Below, one piece after another: positions 34,896 to 47,449 of a DNA stretch of 64,000 nt (within the stretch, counting starts at the first letter, position 1; the number at the start of each line of letters is the position of its first letter). The notes under the pieces were generated by a model. It did no database searches and was not told the origin of the DNA. It was given only the letters and a program-made list of their open reading frames with translations. A program made the position numbers and the translations under genes. Origin of the DNA: Heliocybe sulcata (Eukaryota; Basidiomycota; Agaricomycetes; Gloeophyllales; Gloeophyllaceae); NCBI GenBank assembly GCA_004369045.1, contig ML213503.1, forward strand, positions 447,343 to 511,342, read 5' to 3'.

Positions 34896-37412
34896 ATGGC
34901 TGTTGGGTACTCCACGCTCGTTACTGCTTTCATAGCTATTTACGCTGCCGGCGTACATGCAAGCGCAGAGTTAGCCCCCAGCTATGCTTGGTCTATCCTC
35001 AGCAAGGCTGTGGGCGACCGGCTGCATGAGGCCACACCGGTCGCAAAGCCATGCTTCTACTACTTTGACGGGCAGGCCAACCAACGGGATGAGGCCGCTT
35101 GCGCAGAGGTAGAGGCTGGGTACACTACCCCGGACTTCCGCGTGAGCAACTTCGGTGACTATATGATGGTGAGTGTAATTATGATCCCACGAGCCTTGCG
35201 ATGACCGCGAAGCGTTGCAGGCGCATTGGGAAAGCTGCCAGAGCACATCGGAACAATGTATATTGGATGCCGCCAATCCAGCTAACCCGGCAGCATGGCA
35301 GCAATACAATTGCTCGCAGGGTAGCATCCCGCCTCATTACGTCGGTGCTTTTCGCAGCCCATCAATCTGACCGGTTATTGATCCCCCATCATCTAGATTG
35401 ACGTTCGCTCTGTGTCTGATGTACAAGCTGCGTATGCGTTCTCTTTGCTCACGAAGACCCCTCTTGCCATCAAGAACACCGGACACGACTACAAAGGCCG
35501 CTCCAGTCAGAAGGGTGCTCTTGCATTATGGGTAACTAGTGGTGTCTCTTGAAGTGCCGTCTATTTACTGATTATGATGCTAGATGTATAACTTGCAGAA
35601 GGTAGCGATCCTATGTAGGCGTCGAGTTTCGCCCTAGTTGACCATCATTCTCCTAGATGTCATGGTCCAAGAAGTTCGTCCCCTCGGGATGCCACAATGG
35701 CAAGTCCTATGCCGCCATGACCGTCGGTGTAAGTCAGTCGCACTATGTGACACACGGCCTATATTGACATCAAGACTAGGCTGGAGTTGGCTGGCAGACT
35801 GCGTACGAATACGCGGATGCCCACAACTTCACCATTATCGGTGGATACCACCAGACCGTGGGTACCAGCGGTGGATGGGTTATGGTGCGTATGCCAGTCC
35901 TCGAGCAAGGCCACTAGTAGGCTTATATATTATTTAAGGGCGGCGGGCACTCAATTCTGACCCCTGTTTACGGCCTCGGAGTTGACCGTGTGGTAAGCAC
36001 GCTTATGTTCCATATCCAACTTTGTCAACGTAATCTCATCCTGTTTTCTTCCAGCTCGAATTCAAGGTCGTCACCCCCGACGGTGTTTACCGTACCGCCA
36101 ACGAGTGCCAGAATTCGGATCTCTTTTGGGCTCTGCGTGGCGGCGGCGGCGGCACATTCGGTGTCGTCATGGAGGCTACACATCGGGTGGAACCCAACCC
36201 CGTTCCCATGCAGATGTAAGTCCTCCATCACACTTATCATAGGAAGAATGGAGCGCTCAAGCGGCGGGATAGTGCCTCCATGAAGTTCACTGCGACCAAG
36301 GATAATACCGCTGGTTGGCTCAGCATCGTCGTGAATAACGCCTACAAATGGGGCACAGAGGGATGGGGTGGCCACATCGGGGTAAGCCAGAACACTGTCT
36401 TCATCCGCCGCTCAAAAACAGGTCTTAACTCCCGCCTGACCCAGCCCTCGAATTTGATCAATGTGACGCCGCTCCTCAGCCTCGATGACGCCAAAGCATC
36501 CTTGCAGGAGGCGAGCGACTATGTCACTGCGCAAGGTGGCACTGTCGTCATCGAGACGCTTCCGTCGTGGTACGCGTTCTTCTCCAAGTATGTTATCTCC
36601 GCGCAGAGTGTAAGCATCCCATCCATCGCCCCTGTCTTCTCAACCTGCTCACACTGAATCCGTTTTCCTGATTTGTAGGCCGTCGGCCAGGAGTATCTGC
36701 TCGGCAGCCGCCTCATGCCTGCCAAACTGTTTCAGACGGAAGATGGCAAGCAGCAGATTCTCGATGCGCTGAATAACATGCTCCCCGCTGTCAACCCGTA
36801 TATCGTCGTCGGTACTCCATTCCTGTACAACGAGACTGCGGGTGCGACGAGTATCAATCCGGTTTGGTATGACTCGCTCTGGCACGTAAGTCATTCCGGC
36901 CTATTCTATGGTTGCAGAGTTGATACCAAACGGCAACAGTTGTCGTTCCACACGGCCTTTACGTTCAACAGCACGCTGGAGGAGAAGAAGGCGGCATACC
37001 AGACTGCCGACGGTCTCGTCGATACATTCCGTGATATTGCTCCCGACTCTGGCGCGTACATGAACGAAGGTCTCGTGTATGAGCCCGACCACGAGAGTAG
37101 GTATCCACGTTCCCTGTAAGAGCGTGTTGTACTGATCCCTGGCCCTGTAGAATCATTCTGGGGGGCCAACTACGACCGCCTGCTTGCCATCAAGAAGAAA
37201 TAGTAAGTCCAAGTTGTGCGGTGAGCCTGGGGGTGCTGATAACCTGGAACAGCGATCCCATGGGTCTCCTCGACTGCTGGCACTGCGGTACGTCATTAGC
37301 CTCATCCACGTAGTTTGTATCCAAGCTGATTGTCATCCTTGTGTTTCTTCTAGTCGGCTGGTCAGGACAGTCCAGTCCTAGATACTCCTGCTACCTTAAT
37401 TTATCGGACTAA
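34896..37412 (+). CDS. Secreted berberine-bridge-type FAD-linked oxidase
   Basis: Fifteen exons join in frame to a 573-aa protein. It begins with a signal peptide ([24 protein letters not shown]). The FAD_binding_4 domain has [12 protein letters not shown], whose His is the 8-alpha FAD attachment site, and [12 protein letters not shown], whose Cys is placed for the second (6-S-cysteinyl) bond. [16 protein letters not shown] and [16 protein letters not shown] are the flavin-binding loops. The C-terminal BBE module includes [20 protein letters not shown] and ends near DCWHCVGW. Such enzymes oxidise sugars, alcohols or alkaloid-like compounds outside the cell or in the secretory route and make H2O2. 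The substrate cannot be read from sequence. Exons are very small (as short as 18 nt). All key residues are present. Confidence 0.94.
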
Positions 37413-37966
37413 CTTAACTTATTGATACTCGCTGCTCCGATACGTAACGCGTAGGGCAGCACATACCATCTTGGATCACTAGTATTCTTGTTTTACATAT
37501 ATATGGCTTGGGGGTGCGGGCGTAATTGGTTCTCAGGACTGGGATGATTGGCCGCGGTTATTCGGGGCTTCTGGTGTTTGCTCTTTGGGTCCTGGATGTA
37601 GCTAGGCAGGGTATCTAGGTGTCAACCGGAATGGGATAGTTCCGACGTGCTTGGCCGTTTACTCTTCTGATACTTTGAGATCGACAAAGAACTCATCTGG
37701 TTCTGCATCCAAAGAACTGGGAAGGACTTCGTCATTCTCACCCGAAACAACATGATCATAGCTTAAGACCTAAAGAAACACCGTACGCCCGTAAAGTACA
37801 ACATCGACGCCATAAATAAAGAAGGAACGAACGTGACCATGAGTTGACAACTATATACCATGCGAACATGAAAAAAGGGGACAGAGGCAGCCGACCCACA
37901 CCTAAAGAACATAGAAGTTTACAACATAGATCCCGACGGCCGTAACTCCGCTAAACCCGTTAACGG
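37413..37966. other. Convergent intergenic region
   Basis: Holds the 3' ends of the BBE-type oxidase gene (+) and the seven-TM protein gene (-). Nothing else is visible. Confidence 0.5.
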
Positions 37967-39292
37967 TTAGAGTGCGTGGCCGGCTTTGATATCCCCTTTG
38001 TCTCTTGACATAAACGTCTCCTGGGTGATGAAGACACGCGGGGCGTCGTCGAGGGGATGAATAGACTTGACAAACCCGTCCTCCAGGTCCCCGTCCACAT
38101 CCGCATGTGACTGCTTGCCGAATCGCAAGGCCGACACCTGGTCCTGGTGCGTGCCCGTCTTTTTGTCCGACCGTGCCATGTGCTTCATGCCAAAGCTGTA
38201 GCCCCGGCTGCGGCTGCGACTTGATGACCCGTTGGAGATGTAAACGCCGTTCTCCGGGTCTCGCTCGCCGCGGATGAGGCGGTAGAGGTAGGTGACGATG
38301 ACGGCGAGGTTCGCAACGATGAGTGAGACAGATGCCTGTAGAGAACGCAACATTAATACGACGTAGGATGGGACAGAAGGTGGAGAACGTACCTCTACGT
38401 TCGCTGTGATGGCCTCCAGGAGCCCAGAGGGGCCAAGTTCGAAATAAGCGTGCACGGCGCTGACAATGGTTGTGAAGAGACTGGCGGAGAAGATTGAAAA
38501 CAGCAGCTTCCGATGCGTGTGTTGCATGGAGACTCCCCAGAGCAACCTCAACGGCACCAGGACCAACATGGCATCCGAGATGAAGTCCACTGCCAAAGCT
38601 GTGAGTGAGCAATAGATACAATAAATGGTGCTATTACTTACTGGCTAACTCGGTGCTGCCGACAGCGTGGCCGAGATGGCACTGAGGCTTCGGAGTGTTG
38701 TACCAGGACGTGTCTTGCTTGCAGATGACCACTTTCTGAATGACCAAGGCGGCCCACATTGCGCCGAACATCACCACCATGCCGTACGCGACTTTGCGCA
38801 TCTTCATGAATTCCGGGATAAGACGGATGACCGAAAAGAGCTGGCTCATCCGAGCAGACCTAAATGCTTTATCGTCTCGGAGAACGGAACGAAGGAGACG
38901 AAATGACTTACCATAGCGTGAAGGTGAAGGCCAAGGAAACGAGCCAGTACGCAATGATACGGCTTTCCCTTGACTGGTGCAGAGGGCCCACGTCTGGGGA
39001 GAGCAATTAATGAGATTTGTGAGGCTGAGGAATAGCATCTACCCGGCGTATCCGTCCTAATCCAAAGATTTACCAGAAGAACGATTTGCGACGCAAGAGA
39101 CACAGCAGCCCAACCGTCGTCCCACCAGAAGCGACGGATCTTGTACCGGTAACATACCCTGAAGGCGGTCGAGAGTATCGCCACACCAGCAAAGGTTGTT
39201 ACAACAGCTGCATAGGTGTCATGACACGTTACGGTTCATTTCCTTTGACACTCACCCCTTAGCGTGGACGTCGGCGGTTGAGGGACGACCAT
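37967..39292 (-). CDS. Seven-TM rhodopsin-domain-like integral membrane protein
   Basis: Six exons (39256-39292, 39043-39207, 38912-38993, 38642-38859, 38393-38598, 37967-38335) give 358 aa. Seven hydrophobic helices are visible: VVTTFAGVAILSTAF, GWAAVSLASQIVLLVNLWI, IIAYWLVSLAFTFTL, MVVMFGAMWAALVIQKVVI, LAVDFISDAMLVLVPLRLLW, LLFSIFSASLFTTIVSAV and ASVSLIVANLAVIVTYLY. YRYKIRRFWWDDGWA between TM1 and TM2 and RESRIIAYW before TM3 match the large fungal family annotated as rhodopsin-domain integral membrane proteins. These lack retinal evidence and have no settled function. The C-terminal tail is cytosolic-looking with a basic Ser/Arg patch (SSSRSRSRGYS). ATG 39292 is the only start that keeps the frame through intron 1. 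Confidence 0.88.
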
Positions 39293-41919
39293 CGTCGGCC
39301 GGCGTCTTTTCACGACGATCTGGAGTGAAGAGCAAAATGGCGAGCATCATAGAGTCCTCTCGCTACTTTAATAAAACTTTGCGAACCGAAGAGCATAAGC
39401 GACATCAATAGCTTAGATTGACTTCAAGAACTTCGGGCCCTTTAGGTTGGACCAATACCGGTGGAATAGCGTGGTGCTTGCACGCGGAGCAGCCCTGGAG
39501 AATGTCTGCTTTCCAAAGCTGATCATATCGAGATGAAGCGACACGGCTATGTCGAGGCCGATCACAGATTGCTATGCGCACCAACCGTTCGAAGCCCTCG
39601 TACGTTGGCTTGGACTGAGGAAAAACAGTGTCCCCGATGTATTCCGAAGTCCCGAAGTCCCTCTCTTCCAGGATTCCCGGATTTTGTGCTTCTCCCCGCA
39701 CCTTATGTAGCTTAGCGACATATATATTGACCTCCAAGGGTCGAGACCAGCTGTGGCTTGGCAGCAGCACCGCAGGACCTATCAGAAACCAAAACTCGGG
39801 TGTCAGGGACAGTGCCACAGTGACCGATGATCATCTGCATAGGCGTCAGAGTCGCGCCTTCTCGACAAAGCCGCTGAGCAAAGTGTCCAATTAATTGGGG
39901 CTCGACAGCTGAGCCTGCGGGCAGAAGAGTCGCTTCAGGGAAGTGACCAGTCCTGACGAGGATACCTCTCTGATGCTGAATATTTGAATAGCGGTATTGC
40001 CGTTGCCGCTGGCCACGAGCGCGGTGCACGGTACCAGAGTCACTGATCAACCTCAAGAGTCGCGCCTGGTTTTAGGCGCCCACACTGAGCAAAGCGCTCG
40101 AGTTTTCTCACGGTCTGTTCCCATAATAGCCCGCCACGCGGTACTTTCGCGGTGGCGTCAGCGGCCGTCGGCGAGCGCACCAGTAGGAGATATCAATGCC
40201 TCCCGTACAAACTTTTCCTCTCGATGTTGGACAGCCCTTCGAATGGATGTATACACTCCATGTACGGCCACATGTTCTGCAAAAATCTCCTCTACTTGGT
40301 TGCCCGCCAAATTTTGGCTGGGCCGCGAGTCGGTGCGAGACTGCCACATCCCGCACTTTCGAATATCCCCCGACGGATGTGTAAGAATGGAATTTCTGAG
40401 GGCGGTAAGGGTGCGTTTTGCGCGAAGTGGGCAAGGAGTGAAACAGATTTCACTGCTAAAAGCCCCGGCAGGGGCCGGCCCAATCAGCGCCGCTGCTACG
40501 TATGCTAGTGTGGAACTGGCGTCGCCAGATACGCGGCATCATGTACCAGATCATGAGTACTTACCTCAGGAGACCTCAGGATCCCTCCAAGGAGCAAAAC
40601 ATGCGGTCTGGGGATGTCGAAAATCCTGGAATATCACGACTATATGTTATTAGCGTCTTCTGCGAGTTCTGTGCCTCAATATTCAATATCAGATTTTGCA
40701 GGCTTCGTAGGATTATCTCTGATTCAAGTTTATCAGAACCGCGCAGCATTGATATCCCCGGAATGTGGCTGAATCGATCGGCGATGCGGAAGTCATGCTA
40801 GGAGTTGGGAGATGCGGAACTATGGAGGAATGCAGTAAGTACGAGCTCAAGCTGGAAAGTGCGGTTCATTTTATAATATTGCAGCAGGATGACCGAGCAC
40901 AGACGTCCGCCGCAGTCAATACTGCCAGCTTGTGGGAGTCACAGCCATCCGTGCATACAGGAGAAAGCCGAGTGAATGGATTTCTTCCACTGCCTCGAGG
41001 TCTACTATTCTATCTGTTTACCGCCGCCATAACGGGAGTCGTTCGGCGGTGCACACCTCTGGATTAGCCTACAGCAGAGCGGTGTGGCACATGGCTCATC
41101 GAAGACCATGCACACTGAGATCCGCCCTCATATCCTATATGCTACTCTGACATACGCACAGGCCCGGCCGATTCCAACCCCCCGGTAGATGCGACAACAA
41201 GAGGCGACTTCGTCATGAGCGCCACAGCTGGAAGGAGCAGGTACGGAAATGCATTGAATTCTGGAGCCTGTGCAGCGCATACATTGATACTGAATAGCAT
41301 CCATCACAGTAAAGGCCAGTGTTGCGCTATCACTGCCTTATATCATCCTTCCTTGACACTAGAGCCCACGCTGGACCTCTAGCCCTCAGCATGTGCGCTA
41401 CAGAATGGACCACTTAGAGGACACATACCGGCGATGTTCTCAACCGAATCATGCTGGGGAACCTTGGGGCTGCTCCGCGATCCACAAACTACCCTGGGCA
41501 AGTTCCCTGCTTCCAGAGCAGTGTAGCTTCACGATACCTCGGATCCGGATACCACGTGCAGAACCAGCCTTCGAGTATAGATGGCCTTCCAAGCATCCCC
41601 TGTGCGATCAACATCGTGCCATCAATAGACCGTCAAAAGTCTCGTTCAATGCTATTAAGACCAAGAATAAATGCCTTATTCGGCCCCATGTTGCCGCGCA
41701 TCTAACGCATGGTAGTAATTTCGCGGTCGGTATTGGACTCGGTCCGCTGCAGCCTGCATGCAACACCACGCATGTACTGGCGTCTAGCAGGACGTATAAC
41801 CATTGCCGACACCAGGTGCATTCAACCAGCGAGGACGCTCAGGTTGTCTTGCTGGTAGGTGCTGTATTTCCTGTGGACTTAGCACGGCTGACGTGGAACT
41901 CGGCAGGCATCCCAAGACT
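39293..41919. other. 2.6-kb divergent intergenic region
   Basis: Lies between the starts of the seven-TM gene (-) and the polytopic membrane gene (+). Open frames (39405-39818 -, 39997-40653 +, 41393-41977 +) carry no domain, and at least 39997 lacks an ATG. Short words such as agagtcgcgcct and ctgagcaaag occur twice about 200 bases apart (39850 and 40055), too weakly to define an element. Confidence 0.45.
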
Positions 41920-43620
41920 ATGGCAGACGAGACAAAATACGCAGCTCTCAACAGCAATCCTGAGGATCGAGGAGTAGACGGATACGACAAAGGGGCCACA
42001 TCGCGTATCGTTACTATAGCCGGCATCGTCGTCGGCTACATCTTCGGATGTGCCTGCCTTATCCTGGGGGTACTCTGCAGGCTCCAGCTGCTCCCGGCGT
42101 CCCTCGGAGTATCGGCAGAAGGCAATGTCCTCTTGGATATCACTGTTCCTTTCCTACGAGAAGCTGTCCTCTTCTTCGTCAATGTTGTCCTCGTGAAATT
42201 CACCGTGGGCGCTGCTGGTTCTGCCCACGAGACAGCGCTGAAATGGAAGCTCGCATCTGAGAATGATATCCAGACGGGAGAAATCCGCCTCGAGTTCAAC
42301 TCGAACCTGCGCTTTCTCAAGTCCTCGTATGAGCGCTGGTCAGCCAATGGGCTTGTGGCGAATACGGTGATGGCCATTACCCTAGCAGTGTCTTATGCAT
42401 CTAGTTCAATGCTCCTCTTGAACGTAGCCGACTCGCAATCGGACAGTAGCGGGGTTAGGCACAACTCAGTTCTTTCATCCGTGGCGCTGATCATCCTCGG
42501 GGCCGTGGTACTTATCCAGGTCACAATCTCCACCTTCGCACTATGCACCACGGCTATCCCGACCTGGAGCAAATCACCGCTAGACACGGCTGCAGCGCTC
42601 GTAGCCTCTGGAAGGCTTGTCAGAAGGCCCGGTCGCTGCATGCACTCCTTGTACGACAAATACATCAGGACGCAACCCCTGAAGCCGCGGGTACGCCAAG
42701 TCTGCGCTTGGAGGTCCCACCCTCAGTTCCGCAGGTTCACTATGTACATCTGGATGCTCATTGCAGCAGGGTACTACTGGTGCTTCATCATCGCGGGCAT
42801 GGTCATGTCCCGCACAAAGGGGTCCACTGCGAGCGCTATGCAGTTTCAGTGGACTGGAGAGGCGCCTGTTGCTGGCGTTCTCTGGGGAATGGGAATCCTG
42901 CTTGGATTTCAGGGCGGGATTGTGACCACCGGCGTGACAGCCGCTCAGATGCTTGTCGGGCTGTCCAGAGATGAGTACTTGTGGAAAGCGTTAGATGTCA
43001 GGGAAGACCCTACCGCGCCGTCCGCATCTCTGCGGAAACGATGGGTCGCCAAAATCCGGCAGACGGCTCTGTTCAAGATGTTCTTCTTGAACTGGCAGAC
43101 TGTGGTCATTCACCTAGCCGAACCGATCCTCCATTGGCTCTTTGGCCTCGCGATCGATGTCGACGCCGTAGCAGGATTCCAAGTTCGACCTCTACCAGTA
43201 AGCCAAAGGACCCTCCCATCTCGAATGATTGCTGACGGACGAATATAAATTCGGTAGATCCTATATATCACGGTTGTCGCGACCTTAGGCGTCATTTTGA
43301 TCACCTTGGTAGGACACTATACTCCCGCACACACGATCCCTTCTACATACGGCCACTTGCAAACGATCGCGGACCTCGTCGACGACTGGCACTTTCCCAC
43401 CATGTACTGGGGACACAAGTGGCCTGCAACTGGACAGAGTGGCATGACTATCGCACATGCAGGGACTAGCGACGCGCCTTTGCCTGAGGTTGACACTAGT
43501 AGGCCGTACGGTGGAGTATGCTGTCGAAATCCATGGTGGACGGAGCGGGTTTCCCCGATGCACCTTGTGTGCAACGAATATCTCCAGAGGCTGTCGGCGT
43601 CAGACGTCCTTGAAGCTTAG
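41920..43620 (+). CDS. Polytopic membrane protein of unknown function
   Basis: Two exons (41920-43197, 43258-43620) joined at a phase-0, 60-nt intron give 546 aa. About eight hydrophobic segments are visible, including IVTIAGIVVGYIFGCACLIL, VLFFVNVVLVKFTVG, VANTVMAITLAVSYA, SVALIILGAVVLIQVTIS, YIWMLIAAGYYWCFIIAGMV, GVLWGMGILLGFQGGIVTTG, WQTVVIHLAEPILHWLFGLA and ILYITVVATLGVILITLV. The last 100 residues are soluble, with Cys/Trp-rich VCCRNPWWTERVSPMHLVC. I do not recognise the family. The layout, with a long cytosolic loop of basic residues (RRPGRCMHSLYDKYIR), fits the lineage-specific multi-TM proteins common in mushrooms. The start is ATG 41920 (MADETKYAAL); the open frame extends upstream only from a TTG. 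Confidence 0.8.
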
Positions 43621-43861
43621 GCTGGTCGTGATCCCTGTGTATAAGTAGAAACTGACCGCCGTAGCAGCGATTATGTTATTACATGTGCCTAATGTTGCTT
43701 GGCAAACCAGTTTCCCTCAACGCGATTCTGGACGAGAATGTACCTACGCCTCCACCAATGCTCACACCGTAACAGCAGAAAACGCATTTCATTCTGACGC
43801 TGATCGCAGGCGCACTATCACTACAGATTATCTTACATTCTGAAGACGTTCACGCCTTCAC

Positions 43862-46800
43862 TTAGTATCCTCTCTCATATTCATTCTCGCCATATCCACC
43901 TCCGCCATTTCCACCTCTCCTACGCCCATAGCCACCTTCTTCCTCGTCATTCAACCTCATCCTCTCAGCTCCAAACGTCTCCTGGCTGCCCCCACCGTAC
44001 CCCCCCTCTTCTCCATACGCACCCCTTCCACCATTTCCGCCTCGTTCACCCCCGCCATATTCACCCCCGGTCATCCGCCCACCCTCGTACCCTCTCTGCT
44101 CCATCCCACCGTACCCAGGGCGATCATTGCCGTATCCTTCCTGGCGCCCAGATCCATACATGCGCTCCTCCGCCTCTTGCGCACCCTGTCGGCCATACTC
44201 TTCCTGTCTCTCGTACCCACTGCCGCGCTGCTCCCTGCCAGACCCGTACTCGGAAGGCTGTTCATACGACGGCCTGTACCCGCTCTCTCCTTCATCACGG
44301 CGGCCACCGTACGACTCTCCCCGAGTATTTTCGTTGTAGCTGCTCCCGTACGTGCGCCCTGAGCCAGACCGATCACCGCCGTAGGAGTCTTCATCCTGCC
44401 TGCGACCATGGTGACGGGGAGGTTCTTGATTGTCACCGTAACTGCCACCATAACTGCCCCGGTTATCTCCAGACTCCCTGCGGCCACCGTACTCCTCTCG
44501 TCCGCTGCCATAACCCTCCCCACGGCCACCATAACTCTCTTGTTGTCCGCCATATCCCTCCTGACGGCTACCATAACTCTCTTGTTCTCCGCCATATCCC
44601 TCCTGACGGCCACCATACCCCTCCTGGCGTCCACCATACCCTTCCTGCCTCTCACTGTTGGACGGCTCATAGCCGCTACTCACATCCTGTCTCCGGCGCC
44701 CATAGCTCTCTCCAGGCGTCTCCTCATTATAGCTGCTTCCATACGTCCGCTGCCCTCCACCAGACTGGTACGCATCCTCGTCCCGTCGGCCAGAGCTGTA
44801 CTTCGAATGCTCCTGCGTCTCCGTTTCGTACGTGGGCGTACGACGTCCACCTGCGTAGATTATGAGCTCACCTCTTAACAGGAGTAAACGACATCTTACC
44901 GCTCTCTTGGCCATATCCGCCCGGCTGCCTGCCATACCCTTGCTGTTGCTGCTGACCACCATATCCCCCACCCGTGGTCGCAGTTGTCTGGTCGTCCGAT
45001 CCGATCCTCTTATTCCTCCCCTCCTTCACGCTCTCCTTGGTAAGCGCCTGGAGGGTCTGCTGCCCCTCCTCTGAGCCAAGGCTGCCGAACCACTTGTCCA
45101 TCGCCGTAAACATCGCATGCTGGATCTGCGAGTTGTTGTTGGTATAGTACGGATGGTGGAAGGCTTCGAGGATCTAAGACAGCGTCAATCACCGGCAAAA
45201 GGGCCTGCGAGGAATACAATATACCTTGCTGATGACCTGATCAGGATCTTCGTTATCGCTATACCACGCCTGAAATGCCTGTTAGGTACACAGCCTGCCA
45301 GTGACGCCAAGAACTTACCTGGACAATCAAGTTAACCGCATACTGCACGACCACCTGCGCTACCTTGCCCGCAGGCTCGTTCAAGATGAGCTGGAAGTGA
45401 TCCTGAAGAACATCATGAGCAAACATCGACCTTCGAGTATGGATGTCTAACCTTCGACAGCAGACTATGTGAGGGATCCGAGGCGTCTGGGTTGTTGAAC
45501 ACCTGCATGGCCAATCAGAACGCTGTTGATTATAGTGCATGCATACGTGGCGAATATACTGGCCTCGTATTCGTCATCGGAGTCGATGACAGCCTTACTT
45601 CCCTCACCGAGGACGGAGCTGACTTGCTGCACAATAGGCTACAAAGCAGTTAAAACGCCATCCTGCTTCAGAGACTGCCATGCTCACCCCCAACCAAGGC
45701 GCCAAGATCGTATACACATCTGTTCACACTCAGCTTCCATGCCGAAACCCCGAACCACCGATAACACTCACAAGCATTTAGCGCATCCGTGACATTTTCA
45801 ATCAGATCACTCAACCCCGGTATCATCTCGATCCTCTGAAGAATCTCTCTCATCACCCCATCGCGCCACTTCAGTACCTCCCACAGCTGCTGCTGTACTT
45901 CCGGCGGCGCCACGTCGTCCGGGTTGAACTCGTACGCCTTCGACTTGGCTTCCATGTCGTCAGCCTTGTCAGAAGAATCGCCGCCAACAGAGAACTTGGA
46001 GAGGAGGGATTTGAGGGACCCGATGGTGTCATCTTTGCCCTGAGCTTCAGACATCTTTGTGGAGAGGTCGACGACGCTGGTTTGACTCAGGTGGCTAGAT
46101 ATGAAGACGTTAGACAATGTCCATTAGATTGAAGTATGGAACTCACTCGGTAGCCTCGCCCATGAGCGAGTGTAAGAAATCAGCGCCACCAAAAGTTCCC
46201 GTAACAAGAGGGGGAGCGGGACCGTTGGGCGTGTTGACGGTGACATTATCCCCAACGTGGCAGAACACCTCCTCATGGCCCATCTTCCTCAACGTCAGCT
46301 CGCACCAGTTACTGTGTGCAAGCAAATCTTCGAGAGTATGTAGGCCTGTTCCGAGAAGCCGGTAAGCTTCATAGAGGTCTGCACCTTCCCGGCCGCCTGC
46401 ACGCCGCCCGTGCTCGATGCAGGCTTGGAATACACGCCTGATGTGGGCAGTCGAGGTGTCCCAGCCGCCGTCTTCGGTGGCCATATAGTTCTGTTACATG
46501 AGGTATGTAAGGGAAAACGTGCTAGAAATATAGGTAGACGGATGGTACCTTCATGCCCGTACGCTCGTCGATCTCAAGCTCACGAGGGTCGACGGGCGGA
46601 CGCAGCTTAGGGTGGTATTCACGCGCATCGCCCTCTTTCTCGGCGTATCCTCTTTGTGAAGTGGTTCAATTGCCATTGCACCGGGGGAGAATGAGCGACT
46701 TACTTAGGGTTATCAATGTGTTCCTGTATTATACACCAGATTTTAAGCAAATTGTACAAGAAAGAGGATCTCCAAGACACTACTTGCCACTGGTAGGTAT

Positions 46801-47449
46801 ACACCGAGACGTTCCGGGGTGACTTCGAATTCCTGGGTGGCAAAACCAAAAGTCTATGAAGCCAAGATTCGTGAAAGGATCTCATAAATCAATACGGAAG
46901 GACAGACCATAAAACCGAGGACACCGATAATCAAGACCAAGGTATCAGCGGTAAGCTTGCTCAATCCTCCGATATCCATGGCCTATGTATGATCAGGCTA
47001 TGCGTAGTCCGCTACGACTGAGACCATTCACCTGAGAGTAGTCACGCAGCCAGTTACCCTGAACATGACGTGAAGACTTTGAGATATCGTGAGCAGCTCT
47101 ATAACTCACAAAGTACACCTTCTTCACATCGTTCTTTGAGAACTTCGAGCCACCACCGGCGGTACTGAGGAGGTTCTGTGCTAGGCTGAGAAGACCTTCA
47201 CTAGCTGCACCGGCGCTGGTGGTTTTTGCAAGTTCCGTCAGGATATTCTCGATATCTCCATGCCGAAAAGCTTTGTCTATATTGCGATATTTCAGATTCC
47301 ACTTTCTTGGGCATTAATAGGCGCGATTTCTTACCGTTCAAGTATGCGAAATCAGGAATATCGCCTGCACCGAAGGCATACGTGCCCGATGGCAGGGTCA
47401 GCAGTAGGACTGAAAGAATAAAAAAGGTCGTCGTGATGGACGGCGACAT
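43862..47449 (-). CDS. HET-C heterokaryon-incompatibility family protein
   Basis: A multi-exon minus-strand gene. It starts with a signal peptide (MSPSITTTFFILSVLLLTLP) directly before AFGAGDIPDFAYLNG and AFRHGDIENILTELA, the hallmark HET-C N-terminus (compare AFGAGNI and FRHGDIED). Further family blocks are VYFGNWLRDYSQAMD, HIDNPKGYAE, LGTGLHTLEDLLAHSNWCEL and WEVLKWRDGVMREIL. The last 330 residues (exon 43862 to about 44852) are a Gly/Tyr/Arg/Glu-rich tail with tandem units around GYGGRQE. In Neurospora, HET-C is a secretory or plasma-membrane protein whose allelic differences trigger death of fused cells. Basidiomycete copies are conserved, but a role in incompatibility there is not shown. 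I see no break in the gene. Confidence 0.93.
44510..44650 (-). repeat. In-frame 42-bp tandem repeat in the het-C Gly/Tyr-rich tail
   Basis: On the plus strand the unit ccataactctcttgttstcc and its flank recur at 44524 and 44566 with a 42-bp period and few changes; a more divergent unit follows. Each unit codes 14 residues of the type GYGGRQEGYGGxQE-SY. Confidence 0.75.

Noticed and set aside
39840-40110. Possible degenerate duplication (agagtcgcgcct and ctgagcaaag each twice, about 200 bases apart)
   Set aside because: The matches are too short and the sequence between does not align. No ends or target duplication.
41393-41977. 194-codon plus frame overlapping the start of the polytopic membrane gene
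   Set aside because: No domain, odd composition, and it overlaps the well-supported start at 41920 in another frame.
44071-44878. Frames on both strands over the het-C tail (199 codons minus, 156 codons plus)
   Set aside because: Out-of-frame readings of a 42-bp repeat; the real frame is fixed by the splice at the Gly/Tyr-rich exon.
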